NCBI RefSeq assembly: GCF_003367905.1
Contig: NZ_CP029462.1
Coordinates: 1,674,001 to 1,738,000 of the forward strand
DNA: 64,000 nucleotides
From: Megasphaera stantonii
GTDB lineage: Bacteria > Bacillota > Negativicutes > Veillonellales > Megasphaeraceae
Direction of reading: 5' to 3'
Positions within the stretch are counted from its first letter, which is position 1. Each line of letters begins with the position of its first letter. The notes below the pieces were generated by a model. The model saw only the letters and a list, made by a program, of their open reading frames with translations. It did no database searches and was not told the DNA's origin. The position numbers and the translations under genes are program-made. This document shows, piece by piece, positions 28,801-35,489 of this stretch.

Positions 28801-31800
28801 GAAACTTGAAGATGGCGATTATGTAACCCTAGATACTATTAAAGGCGGCTCAAACGTATATAAGCCTCAGGAGGGCCTCCGTTACAACTGGACTACAGGG
28901 CAAGAAGTTACGACAAAGGAAGAATATAGCAATACCATTAAAGCCGGCTTGTGGGGCGCTGTAGAAACTATGGATAAAACGCAGTTGGATGACTTCGAGG
29001 AAAGCCATAAGCCGTCGACTCCGGCGAAAGAAACGGAAAAAGACAAGCCTAACGGCGAATACATTGGCAGTATCAGTACGAGCAAGGACGGCATCGACAA
29101 CGACGACAACTTTATCGTCATTTATGATAATACGAAACTCAACGAAGACCGCGTTGGTCCCGGCGAGCCGGAACGGTGGAGCACAGGGTTCCTCGGCTGG
29201 TTTAAGTGGGAAAAGTATACTTGGACAAAAGTTACAGGTACATCGCAGCAGTACGTCGCCAGCGTCAAAGCCGATAAGCCCATCGAAATCGGCTTTTTCG
29301 GCAACGCCGACGGCAACAGTAACATCAACATTAATGCGGCAGGCAACATCAACCTGACTAATACGATCGGCTCGGCCAGCAGCGGAACCGGTTCTGTCAT
29401 TGACATCGCCAGCACAGGCGGCGCCATCAATCAAAAAGGCGGCTCCCTTGTCGGCGATAACATTAACTTGCAAGCGGCAGCGGGTATCAACGATGTAAAT
29501 ATCACTTCTATGGGCGATACAGTTCAGCTCAATGCCGTCAACAGTGGCAGCGGCGACGTAACCATCGATGTTAGCGCTGCCTACGGTACGAAGGGCAACG
29601 TCGTCATCAATCAGTTGTTTGCCGGTTCGGCCGATGCGCAGAAAGGCAACGTATCGTTGACAGCTGCTGGAAATATTACTCAAAGTGGTACGGGTGTCAG
29701 CGTCAGCGGTAACCGCATCGACCTGACGAGCGAAAACGGTGCCATCGGCACAGATGAACAGGCTATCGTAGTAAACGGCGGGCAGAGTATTGTCGACGGC
29801 ACGGATTCGCTGTCGGCCAGCGTCAACGCCCAGGCCAAAGACGACATTAACTTGACGCAGGCCCAAGGCGACATGCGTATTGGCCGCGTTTATTCGGACA
29901 ATGGCGACGTAACCATCACGGTGACAAATGGCAGTCTCATCGACGCCCTGCCTGACGGCGAGACCATCGACCATGGCAGTACAGACGCGCTTATCCAGAA
30001 GTGGAAAGACCTGGGCCTCATCGATGGCGACGGTAAATACACGGAAAGCCAAGAACAAGATGTAGCTGAGTATGAAGCGGCTGTGAGAAACGAATTCGAA
30101 CAGTACGAGATGTTGAAAGGCTATTACGAAGATGGAGAACAGCACAGCAACGATACCGGATATGCGGCTTATGAAAAGCTGGCGGAAACGTATGGCGGCT
30201 ATGAAAGTGCCGACGCTTATCTGGCTGGAGATGCGGCGCGAACGCACATAGGTGAACTCCGGAAAGAAGGAGCCGGCTGGTCTGAAGATCAGCTCTTGTA
30301 TGCGATTTCCGATGCGGTCATCAACCAGGAAAGCGGTGCGACGGATACTATTGTCAAAGATCCGAACCTCAAAGGGCATAACATCACGCTGAATGTAAAT
30401 AAAGACGTTGGCCGCAACAGCGATGAAACGACGAAAATTCAATTGGCCGGCCTTGGCTCCCGCGTTGAAGATCTCAAGCAGTTGGCCAACGCCAATGCAG
30501 GAAGCGTAACGTGGAACGAAGCAGAGGGCGTCGCTATCATCAACGAAAAGACACCTCTCGGCGTCCAGCTGACTGGCACTGGCGGCAGCTTGAACGTCCA
30601 GGCCGGCGGCAATGTTTATTTGGCGGGCCGGACTGAAGGCGACGGCGAAGTGACCAATGTCCTGAACGTCGACTCGATCAAAGGCGGAAATATCCGCCTG
30701 CAAGGGAAGGACGGCATTTACAACGTCCATGCCGACTTAAACGAAGCAGCCATTACGGGCAATAACCTGCTCATGCAGGGCGGCGACGGCAGCATCGGCA
30801 CGGCTGATAAGGCCATGACGATCGACGTATCCGGGCCGGTACAGATGACGGCTGGCGACAATATTTACGTAAACCAAGTCGGCGACGACGCCTTGCAGAT
30901 TTACTCCATGGGCGCAGGACAGGACATCGTGTTGGCGGCCAAGACGGATATCGTGAGCGCCAATACGCCTGTTTCGTCTGACGAAGAAGACGACGAAGAC
31001 GGCGGCACGGTCCTGGCTTCCGGGTATATTCGCAGCGATGGCGGGTCCATTTCCCTTACGGCTGGCGGCGCCATCGGCACGGAAGGCCAAGGCCTACGCA
31101 TTTTGGACAACGGCGCCGTAGTCAATGCCGCCGCCCAAGGTGACATCTATGTGGCCGGCGTCAGCGGAACTGGTTCTACAGGAACCTTGGCTATTGGCAA
31201 GATCAACTCGGCAGGCGGCGACGCGTCGATTACGGCTGAAACGGACATTGCCTTTGCCGCCGACAGCCTTGTCTCGGTCCAGAATGGAACGGGTACGTTG
31301 ACCTTGACGGCTGAACAGGGCAGCGTAACGCAGGGCAAAGGCGAAGAAGACAGCGGCATCTATGCCGGTACGGTCGACGTTTCCAGCAAGGGCAGCCAGC
31401 TGTTGGAAAATGCGCAGAACACGGTTACGAATTTCGTCGTCCGCGGCTTGGAAGAAGACAACAGCCTGACGGGCAATGTCCATCTGGTGAGCGGCGCTGA
31501 AACCGTACATATCAATTTCTCGGCTGATGAGGAAAAGGGTCTTACGGTCAACGACGGCAGTATTACCGTTCATCATAACGGCAGTGCCGACGGCGAACTC
31601 AGAGTGACCGGATCGGCGACAACGAAGAATGCTAGTAGTGACGATTCAATCAAAACGGACATCGTCATGAGCAGTCTTGGGAGTTTGACTAGCGATGGAG
31701 CGCTGGACAGCGCCGGAAATGTGTGTATGGATGCGGCCGGTAATATCACGCAGAAAAACAGCGTCACTGCCGTTGGAGAAGCGATGTTTACGAGTGATGC

Positions 31801-34339
31801 GGGAAGCATTTCTTTGACTGGAACAACGACGGCCGGCCGCGTAGAAGCGACGACGGAAAGCGAAGCCGACGAAGGAACGATTACGTTCAGCGGTGACGTG
31901 ACGGCTAACACCGGCGACATCACCGTTGATTCAAACGGCGGGGCCATTACGATCGGCAGCAGCGCTGTCTCGGAAAAATCATATATTGACTTGTCGAGCG
32001 AAACCGGTGCGATTACCGTGACGGGCAGCGCAAAGGCTGGCGGTGATGTGACGGCGGAAACAAAGGATGGCTCGATTACCTTCGGCCAGGAAAGCACCAA
32101 GACTGGAAGCGTGACGTCGGCGACGGGCAACGTCACGGCCAAGACGGACAGCGGCAATATTTCGGTCTACGGTACCGCCGACGCTGATAAAGACATTCTT
32201 TTCGAAAGCAGCGTAAGCGGAACTATCCGTGTCGACGGCACGTCGACGGCAGGCCAGCACTTTACGGCAGAAACGGGAAGCGGCGATATCGCTCTTAACG
32301 GCAGCGTCAAGGCGATGGACGGCGACGTCACGGCGACCAGCAAAAAAGGTTCCATTTCGACGTCGGAGGATGTCTTTGCCGGTCAGAATGTAACGGTCGA
32401 AACCGTCAGTGGGCTGATTGACCTTGGCGGTAAGGTAACGGCCAAGGCCGGCGCAATCACGGCGACGACGACGGGAAATACCAGCGGAACCAGCGGTTCG
32501 ATTACTCTCAAAGGAGATGCCGACGCAGCCCAGACGATTACCCTGAGCAGCGACGGCGGTGCGATTACCGTGACAGGCAGTGCAAAGGCTGACGGTGATG
32601 TGACGGCGGAAACAAAGGATGGCTCGATTACTTTCGGCCAGGAAGGATCGGCGGACAGCAGCGTGACGTCGGAATCTGGCGAGGTGAAGGCGACGACAGG
32701 ACGCGGCGACATTACGATCTACGGCACGTCGACTGCCGGAACTGATTTTACGGCTAAGACCGATGCCGGAGACATTACGCTAGACGGAAACATTACTGCT
32801 CAAACGGGCATGGTCATGGCTCAGGCCTTTTCCGGTAGCATTTCTGCCGGCGGGACGATTACATCCGCATCAAATACGGAATTGACGGCGACAGGCGTTG
32901 CGACTGACGATTCGGGCAACATTACTGTCAACGGCGAAATTGCTTCCGGCAAAGAAGTACATGCTTCAGCGACAAACGGCAGCATTCGTTTTGAAGGCAC
33001 AACGACGGCCAGCGCCGGCGACGTGACGGCAACCGTTTCTGGCGACGGTGATATCACGTTTAATGGCGCCGTAACGGCTGTATCGGAAGGCGACGCAGGA
33101 GGCAACATTGCGGCGACTGTTTCCGGCACAGGCAATATTACGACGGACCGCGATGCCGTATTCAAGGCGGACAAGGATATTCAATTTACGACGAATGCCG
33201 GAAGTATTACGACCAATAGCGAAGTGGACGCCGGAGGAAACCTTGCCTTTACGGTGGAAACCAAAGGCGATATGATCGTTCGCGATGACCTGACGGCAGG
33301 GCAAAACATTGATTTAAACGTAAATTCCGGCAATATCCTCTTTGAAGGCACGCAGGGCGGCGTTCGTGAAGATATTTATGTAACGTCGGATCAGGGCGAC
33401 GTGACCGTTTCCATCAACGAAAGCGGCAGCGGCGATATTAAAGACACGAACGGCGAAGGCGAAACGGGAGACCGGGCGCATCTTAAAGCGGGGGAAGGCA
33501 ATGTAACCGTTAAACACGACGGCATAGGCGACGTCGACTTGTATGAAGTCTATGCTAAGCAAGACGCGGGTATTTCCGTAGCTGACGGCAATCTTCACCT
33601 CGTCGACGTCAGCGGCAACCTCGTAGCTATTTTCGTGAAGTCCGAAGGCAAGGAAATGGATGTGGAAAACATCGAAGCGGCCCAGCAGATTGCTATTTCC
33701 GGCTCCAACATGGATCTGGACAGCATCAAGCAGCGTGAAGACGGCGACGGCTTCCTGGTCATTACGCCGGAAGGCACGGCGGACGACCAGCCGATTGACA
33801 ACCTCGTGATCGGCGACATCCTGACCAACGGCGGCGTGCGTTTCGACCATCTGTGGCTGAATACCGGCAATATCCACGTCAGTGAGGGAGCGCTGCATCT
33901 GGACAAGGTTTACGTACAGGATAAGGCCACCTTCAGCACCGACGACATGACGACGAACGTCTTCGGCTCGGCTCCGGTCTACGATGACAGCGTATCGAGC
34001 TCGTACTGGGTCAACACGAGCATCAACAGCCCGAAGGACGACCTCGCGGCGTGGAACAGCGACGAGCTGAACGACAAGTGGATGCATATCTTCTTCTCGC
34101 CGGAAGGAACCGTCCAGATCAGCAACGGCAACCTGCTCCATCTGGCTGACCACAATTACGCATACAATCAGCGGTACAGCCAGGTCGACTGGATGAACAT
34201 ATTTACTGACAAAGATTTTTATAACTTCTACGACCGGTACTATGCGCCTGAATTGTCGTACCACGAACGGTACGGCCTGACGAGCGGCAGCGGTCACAGC
34301 GTAGAAAACGCTGAAGAAGACGAGGTCATCGTCGAATAA
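16874..34339 (+). CDS. Giant TpsA filamentous adhesin (LktA/filamentous-hemagglutinin type)
   Basis: 5821 residues. An extended signal peptide (1-50) has a long charged N-region, the hydrophobic core KVLTAVTAFSFIG and cleavage after FAAMA. The TPS secretion domain follows (about 51-330: VGNIYAEKIVNNNTAVNRF, then GGNLFFLSPEGMAVGKSG). The body is a beta-helix with dozens of repeats built around GxGAGVxxxVxVNxI up to about residue 3000, and a second repeat style rich in Thr/Gly/Asp (TAETGSGDIxLNG) at about 4900-5450. Helix-forming insertions interrupt it near residues 835-960, 1230-1285, 3480-3535 and 4355-4510. The C terminus ends with an aromatic block (FYDRYYAPELSYHERYGL) and an acidic tail. 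No Cys-rich or enzymatic toxin domain was recognised. GAGGAGGTAGTGCG precedes the ATG. It is the secreted partner of TpsB and should form a fibre hundreds of nanometres long. Confidence 0.93.
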   Translation: MRYIRQFTRKQERNQTKTLEQQKHDLDLARKVLTAVTAFSFIGNPFAAMAASTVTRVDGTKVDFQNNVGNIYAEKIVNNNTAVNRFQDFKIDAGDIANMYFKTDANSKDLANNLVNFVNTRIDVHGTLNAIKENKIGGNLFFLSPEGMAVGKSGVINVGSLYVMTPANVSLDEAAYTYHGLSDLIENDTEDALNRMMTLNIPVNSSGTISVLGKINSVGDVKMAAAKIAVGKNVSGKDWADGTKNGEIVKGAVIRTGNGTEFNFSDLVNIKDVTSGKVVVDAGLGNTLAAIESGNGDIVLSAKAEDKNTDYSDFKELGKKLLNITVDLPDLPKTIEASVENYGTITAKGDAVLKAEATNGNKDWAEETLDQNTPNGVNNPDYVPVPAADADNYVQVIANVNVQGDVTAGGDVELVADADNTYVDNGTALTDKVGKILGTAITPMAANVMILSNKAQITVGKDADVTAGGTVDVHANAVLDGTAGAAANGRKLIKLTPGAIPSAAVGYANAENSATVNIEGTLTAKGENVKDKTDTVTNPAVNISAYAEENLSNSATLNLKSGLAGAETSALAAAVAVSDSANTAEVTIDGVIQADNGDVAVKADTNTLLTANAATKSPDDTIGSTAVNVMTHKGQANIVINGDITAQNVDIDATNYVDENTITANNSLGMGKLMAEAMNAANVGKITDALKQNRLVQSIINKDGTATADKPGLFKQLSEKLAVGAAIVVADETNSANVTFGKTADVTATSGNVRADADVNIYDSHIYASGTANSYKKSESGSTDTVTVGAGVVYAGMNNTASVVFEDGLDANADESHASITAAKDINITSGTTIEYNRPERIKREIDRSIENLKYAVEAIENLPEYEEEKYKDVIDGLKNLQDKLTKYAKTYSTDFMDAVNNPDAITAEGTANRIFDAAAGAVGIYNDVMDLQQNVNNMLDVTSPFGAVVSNALGVVTNAVAFTDPNNYANVAASSSAKGGQDSTKLSVAGSVTVTDFNNTSSVDVGKFTELNAGKDLDLKSVNAVEDVTITGKTKFWKNDADAKGGVGIGASVNYQNFDTYSTVSVDEGASFTAGDISIGSESDIFHVGAMLGAGKSDGSAINGMVTITDSDSYNNVIVDSDAILQAVKDADAQTNGAIDIWANNNTNVNNAILSISASGANVGAGIGVALNNIDVQNSAQVIDNDGTDDEDDDLEGKISASALSVNAETTGLINTISIAGGMTSSGEDESGEEGFFDKIKAPFDKVNETKDNVLEGVSNISNKLQSVLQTMDLNASAGSATAGDEEAGVPGFSFAGAGSVSLNLVNDTTKAVVDGANIQLENDGKLQVGARDSAFTGAWSGAAGLSFRKGQSGGSGGNTSVAVSGAVGVNDIDNEITALVKNSSITGAKDIDVTAVSGGTTVAAGIGATLTSDSTGGKNYSGGASVSVNLIDKNVNANMDDVTLTGVVEGEDDAQKAVTDIDVAAYESDVQVTGGVRADIATGGGSLVGGGVTVADIHNNINAGITGGSYTGVNDATVKGMLATTQVTAAVSAGVATGGSGTNNAFSGAAVYNGLSNDIHASIDGANIVAEGTVAVAAKDTEASSDEAKPYQALLGDYNEHNQFAADRGIDTAGTSFYNGLDTADADVDYDGNAGSTIVGAAVVATGSNGNAAGAAINIADIDNDFTASVNNASVTADDVLAEADADTLLVGAAGGVAAGTKTFGGMGSVTWQDIDNDVTAQFVNSQITTNTVTAKADNNTQAINVAGSVSVGKSAAVGATLAYNALDNTIGAYMKGNSITALGDDVDVVVDADNTGKVYGIGAGVSASTKAAINGSVAVNRGGSNTEAVIDKRDEKESYIEDAGTVKVTADDDTYRLAVVGSVSASGKAAVGGGVAYNDVGGSSAGSESSGQNTFAAIRNTDITTADNSEQAITVEANDKARLYTISVGVAAAGTAAVQGSAATALINKNVSAAFENSSVDKDGGTTADVTVEAQNASEITTSADAVSVGGRAGVGAGVAVNRIVQQTNAAVNGSQMNVKDLMVHANGTPRIENVGVGVAAAGQGAGVAGSVSVNMIDNDVTAHIGSGANIAADGSVGVVATSDEQISNYSGMLAAAGQGAGVGISVSVNQIQGETSATVGDEGTNTTVSAKGNGDGLTTHTDISEEDINNTLISSDTVDMNTTIGRQDETRKGFIVDASSTRDMKSFLINIGASVQGAGVAPTVNVNMIDGATTAGISHTSVNKGVSAGDVFVNAGDYTNMSGFVGSGGGAGMGAGVGLGSDTNTVSRDVEAVVDGSDVNAKDFEIDAESMQGVSSFTVGAGVAGIGGGVAGVVTVTDLANTTKAALFNSNVTANTVDVTADHKGIVNAGNVGVGAAGIGAGVGLSVGVLKDNSETYALVSNDSTEEKSIVAAGDVSISAQNTITVKPSISATGAGVAGVAGATSINNLNSKVVTDLANANIISKSGSIHGTANNTFNIEAYMGSQAGGAVGVGAGVTVNTIDSTVQMNVSDSELQAAQNVALTADETRNIQQTATNVAAGGAAIGANIAITTVGKKITDSDVLAEIDRANNALVNEDTQENNASALLNGAGDALKTAGIEESSVTPSIGAEYGGGKNSQITVNISNSNVTGSAIKAEAAEHDVIGMTLGSGSAGGVAINAGVGILDVNRNVGVHITGGRMTANAIDVNTNITGEANLEVYQGSAGVVSGNAAVGQVSTSGSSTISIDNARFTSNVMNVLAADHGVTNVNVLGVTVGAVSVGAIVAGAENTGNTEVKMQNSKIEDKDGGNNGTVSIKTDKANTVTAHAMGGAGGALAAQGVVATASDEGESRITLQAGNALAAKEIAIAAKASPAVKAVADSAAVSVFGTAGGAGAEATANGTVSVTVADGNELNADTVDISADAATQDGKNTAEAAVVGASGSGYYTLAENLAKADVAMNVTVDVGDVAYKTETTKTLIGYKDVEDSTTGERTEVYAEDTKGVTNLTLSSNNAAKASADAKGITIGGIFSSGNNQALTSNTSQTKVSLRSGSENTRLGSLTVTAAGAGDNTAKADGSGGGFISGDLAAYVKNEMNATTQADISGMLEVEGDVRIEALQSDTANINADALKATVVGASATKAENSITGTTGVSISGAAITGGGDMDVNAANTVTFGDKENYAVEGSGYGGVNVQGAEFDNTIDKKANIAIANSTITTDGAQNYEAKTTGNLNIGGYIKAAGLGAFTWVDVDNTVTSTDRVSVDENSSLKTKKAGKDIVLAAVDNVDMAVIGVADTQGGAVGGASSDVTSTLNRNNSIAVDGTLYSMNDVNLYAGKDKDGSEGKLDLEADSESYNKTALAVSNPKLNDAVNQNNTVTIGSGSEVSSVRNINLYADAGKETIRDSSVLYTWYWSDKDENYTSSTVGHEEPNNKHSNNFVQADGTLTAGVQNKQYITIGGTYDPETGTTDASQLIFFDDQVKDAVNAYENGQEAVGKDDLIINASDGVDKDGIGTGTMDYGTTLFERYNELGELMQAYAEDPSSTAYLGYKAERDRIMSQMESMGLIEEIKVLDNEGKPTGETYKAPVEGATIDYIELSDIVASGGNINIQSDNLSGEGSLTAKGAPEVVVNNNTNLYLKVNDITIGEAGGEIHYNNTSLTGDAAKDNATIKGLNKDGMSANFAVISPDAAAETGGRIVINGNYGGTAVYANVTIDGQTQTIQTTPRADIEINGLVDGGDGIVEISSAANNIVIQGDSASDSAGVKGKTVKLSASKGSVSQGFQEGIVSIGGDVQDQYASQYDEGKNHFDTEYGFQHDTVHDEWSKNEEVKSDGNRIAGENIYISAADININGEIQSGYEKYVVEIKDTNEVQNKINDLRQNWLDSGSGVLSDAEIMTGDTYRIVTGEDVRGEDGVYYRTLDVYYNPYTGQLVVPDVDAHGGQVYLTGRISSTGSGSIKVLDGAYDINVHNDTTTDLQLGKLVSNDVSGLISITDTAKNTLTEFTRGQTIVKDLTKLEDGDYVTLDTIKGGSNVYKPQEGLRYNWTTGQEVTTKEEYSNTIKAGLWGAVETMDKTQLDDFEESHKPSTPAKETEKDKPNGEYIGSISTSKDGIDNDDNFIVIYDNTKLNEDRVGPGEPERWSTGFLGWFKWEKYTWTKVTGTSQQYVASVKADKPIEIGFFGNADGNSNININAAGNINLTNTIGSASSGTGSVIDIASTGGAINQKGGSLVGDNINLQAAAGINDVNITSMGDTVQLNAVNSGSGDVTIDVSAAYGTKGNVVINQLFAGSADAQKGNVSLTAAGNITQSGTGVSVSGNRIDLTSENGAIGTDEQAIVVNGGQSIVDGTDSLSASVNAQAKDDINLTQAQGDMRIGRVYSDNGDVTITVTNGSLIDALPDGETIDHGSTDALIQKWKDLGLIDGDGKYTESQEQDVAEYEAAVRNEFEQYEMLKGYYEDGEQHSNDTGYAAYEKLAETYGGYESADAYLAGDAARTHIGELRKEGAGWSEDQLLYAISDAVINQESGATDTIVKDPNLKGHNITLNVNKDVGRNSDETTKIQLAGLGSRVEDLKQLANANAGSVTWNEAEGVAIINEKTPLGVQLTGTGGSLNVQAGGNVYLAGRTEGDGEVTNVLNVDSIKGGNIRLQGKDGIYNVHADLNEAAITGNNLLMQGGDGSIGTADKAMTIDVSGPVQMTAGDNIYVNQVGDDALQIYSMGAGQDIVLAAKTDIVSANTPVSSDEEDDEDGGTVLASGYIRSDGGSISLTAGGAIGTEGQGLRILDNGAVVNAAAQGDIYVAGVSGTGSTGTLAIGKINSAGGDASITAETDIAFAADSLVSVQNGTGTLTLTAEQGSVTQGKGEEDSGIYAGTVDVSSKGSQLLENAQNTVTNFVVRGLEEDNSLTGNVHLVSGAETVHINFSADEEKGLTVNDGSITVHHNGSADGELRVTGSATTKNASSDDSIKTDIVMSSLGSLTSDGALDSAGNVCMDAAGNITQKNSVTAVGEAMFTSDAGSISLTGTTTAGRVEATTESEADEGTITFSGDVTANTGDITVDSNGGAITIGSSAVSEKSYIDLSSETGAITVTGSAKAGGDVTAETKDGSITFGQESTKTGSVTSATGNVTAKTDSGNISVYGTADADKDILFESSVSGTIRVDGTSTAGQHFTAETGSGDIALNGSVKAMDGDVTATSKKGSISTSEDVFAGQNVTVETVSGLIDLGGKVTAKAGAITATTTGNTSGTSGSITLKGDADAAQTITLSSDGGAITVTGSAKADGDVTAETKDGSITFGQEGSADSSVTSESGEVKATTGRGDITIYGTSTAGTDFTAKTDAGDITLDGNITAQTGMVMAQAFSGSISAGGTITSASNTELTATGVATDDSGNITVNGEIASGKEVHASATNGSIRFEGTTTASAGDVTATVSGDGDITFNGAVTAVSEGDAGGNIAATVSGTGNITTDRDAVFKADKDIQFTTNAGSITTNSEVDAGGNLAFTVETKGDMIVRDDLTAGQNIDLNVNSGNILFEGTQGGVREDIYVTSDQGDVTVSINESGSGDIKDTNGEGETGDRAHLKAGEGNVTVKHDGIGDVDLYEVYAKQDAGISVADGNLHLVDVSGNLVAIFVKSEGKEMDVENIEAAQQIAISGSNMDLDSIKQREDGDGFLVITPEGTADDQPIDNLVIGDILTNGGVRFDHLWLNTGNIHVSEGALHLDKVYVQDKATFSTDDMTTNVFGSAPVYDDSVSSSYWVNTSINSPKDDLAAWNSDELNDKWMHIFFSPEGTVQISNGNLLHLADHNYAYNQRYSQVDWMNIFTDKDFYNFYDRYYAPELSYHERYGLTSGSGHSVENAEEDEVIVE
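32006..32092 (+). repeat. 87-bp direct repeat, copy 1, in tpsA
   Basis: Begins GGTGCGATTACCGTGAC and ends TTCGGCCAGGAA. It matches copy 2 at 32558-32644 with four mismatches. The spacing of 552 bp is 184 codons, so recombination between copies keeps the frame. Confidence 0.85.
32558..32644 (+). repeat. 87-bp direct repeat, copy 2, in tpsA
   Basis: Second copy of the segment at 32006-32092, about 95 per cent identical by eye. It encodes the same beta-helix turn (AITVTGSAKA, then DVTAETKDGSITFGQE). Confidence 0.85.
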
Positions 34340-34367
34340 GGAAAGGCAGTTTGTATGAACTACATGG

Positions 34368-34404
34368 CAGCAGGGGCCCTGCATGATAGGGCTCCCAGCT
34401 GCTG
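34368..34404 (+). promoter_or_regulatory. Strong hairpin between tpsA and the YbjN-like gene
   Basis: CAGCAG (34368-34373) pairs with CTGCTG (34399-34404), and GGGCCCT with AGGGCTC inside. There is no T-run, so it is more likely an mRNA-stabilising or processing element than a terminator; it could set different levels of the two products. Confidence 0.5.
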
Positions 34405-34426
34405 TAAGAGAAAGGATGGGATTCCC

Positions 34427-34858
34427 ATGAACAAAAAAGCAGAATTATTTCAAGACTATTTAAAAGAAAAACAAATCGCGGCCTTTACGGTCGACGAAAT
34501 CCAAGACGATGCGCTGAACACCGTCGTCTTCCGCTCCCACATCGACGTCGGCGGCAACCAGCTTCCGACGCTGGTCATTCTGGACAGCAGCATTTACTGC
34601 ATGATCCGCCTTCTCGTCGCGCCGAAAGCCCTGCGCGATGACAACAAGGAAGCCGTGCTGGAGCTCATGAACGGCTACAATAAGAAGTACAAGTCCTTTA
34701 AATACTACGCCGACGACGAAGGCAACCTCGTCATGGACACGTGCGTATTGTTCAAGGACGGAGAAGCCGACGGAGACATGATTTACACCATGTTCAACGT
34801 CATCATCAACCACTTGAACGAATCATACAAAGACACGATGAAGGCCATTTGGCAGTAA
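34427..34858 (+). CDS. YbjN-domain protein (type III chaperone-like fold)
   Basis: 143 residues from ATG 34427, chosen since GAAAGGATGGG is just upstream; an in-frame ATG at 34355 would add 24 residues with a Cys-rich, non-conserved look across the hairpin. The protein has no signal peptide or membrane span and shows the YbjN pattern: an N-terminal helix (KAELFQDYLKEKQI), a strand-rich middle ending YYADDEGNLVMDTCVLF, and a C-terminal helix (MIYTMFNVIINHLNESYKDTMKAIW). YbjN proteins share a fold with type III secretion chaperones. Its position directly after the giant adhesin suggests a cytosolic helper for TpsA, but that is inference. Two terminators follow. Confidence 0.7.
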   Translation: MNKKAELFQDYLKEKQIAAFTVDEIQDDALNTVVFRSHIDVGGNQLPTLVILDSSIYCMIRLLVAPKALRDDNKEAVLELMNGYNKKYKSFKYYADDEGNLVMDTCVLFKDGEADGDMIYTMFNVIINHLNESYKDTMKAIWQ

Positions 34859-34880
34859 AAGCGAATGGTGCAGTGCATAA

Positions 34881-34923
34881 AAAACGGGCCTGCTTCGCGC
34901 AATCGCGCGGGCAAGCCCGTTTT
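34881..34923 (+). terminator. Terminator of the TPS operon
   Basis: AAAACGGGC (34881-34889) pairs with GCCCGTTTT (34915-34923), with an inner CGCGC/GCGCG stem. Confidence 0.85.
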
Positions 34924-34978
34924 GCTGTTATGATTTTAAGCAACTAGCCTGGCGTGGCGTTGGCCGTAAACAACGCAA

Positions 34979-35012
34979 GAGCCCCTTCAAGAGTGCAGTC
35001 TTGAAGGGGCTC
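34979..35012. terminator. Second, perfect hairpin after the TPS operon
   Basis: GAGCCCCTTCAAGA (34979-34992) pairs perfectly with 34999-35012; outer AACGCAA/TTGTGTT extends it. It may act in either direction. Confidence 0.7.
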
Positions 35013-35489
35013 GTTGTGTTTTGCATACTTTTCAGTCTACACGCTGAGTATACCAAGTTTTCGGCAGATAGTCAATGCTGAAATTTCTCCTTATTATGCT
35101 ATGTGTAATCTATTTTTTATAGTTTTTGTAATACCTTTGGGATGTTACAGGATCACTTACATAATATTTCTCTATCGGGATTTACTTCCAGAGGATTTTA
35201 TTCTCACTTAGACAGAGGATTTGCATGAGAGAGGTTATGTTTTCGATGCAATAAGTGAAATATAGCTAGATTCAATTTGCATAAGATGAACGTTTTACTT
35301 GAATCTGTCTTGCGAAAGCCTTCGATTTAAGGTATAATATAAATACCAAATGGTCATGATACAATGTACACTTAAATCTAATGTGCAACAATATTTAAGG
35401 ATGAGAAAATCAATTCTTTTAACATGACGGAATAAGGGAACGGATTCAAGGATTTTTATGGATTCCCCAATAAATGAGGAGTTTACACC
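35013..35489. other. AT-rich intergenic region with no supported gene
   Basis: About 480 bases, clearly more AT-rich than the surroundings. The only open frame (65 codons from 35014) has no ribosome site and no family resemblance. The promoter of the oxidoreductase operon lies at its right part. I see nothing else in it. Confidence 0.6.
35310..35338 (+). promoter_or_regulatory. Promoter of the 2-oxoacid oxidoreductase operon
   Basis: TTGCGA at 35310-35315, 17-bp spacer, TATAAT at 35333-35338. It leaves an untranslated leader of about 145 bases before the ATPase gene. Confidence 0.6.

Noticed and set aside
28850..30730. 626-codon open frame on the minus strand inside tpsA
   Set aside because: It is the complement of a repetitive coding region with strong codon bias; it has no ribosome site or recognisable domain, and the plus-strand frame is uninterrupted.
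31600..33300. CRISPR-like repeat array in the repetitive part of tpsA
   Set aside because: Repeats are coding, degenerate at third positions and keep the frame; there are no unique spacers of constant length.
33314..34384. 356-codon minus-strand open frame over the end of tpsA
   Set aside because: Shadow of the adhesin gene in a GC-rich region; composition is Val/Asp/Arg-rich as expected for a mirror frame.
34355..34426. 24-residue N-terminal extension of the YbjN-like protein
   Set aside because: The segment crosses a stable hairpin and does not look like the family; the ATG at 34427 has its own ribosome site.
35014..35211. 65-codon open frame in the AT-rich gap
   Set aside because: Overlaps the end of a terminator region, has no ribosome site and no family resemblance.
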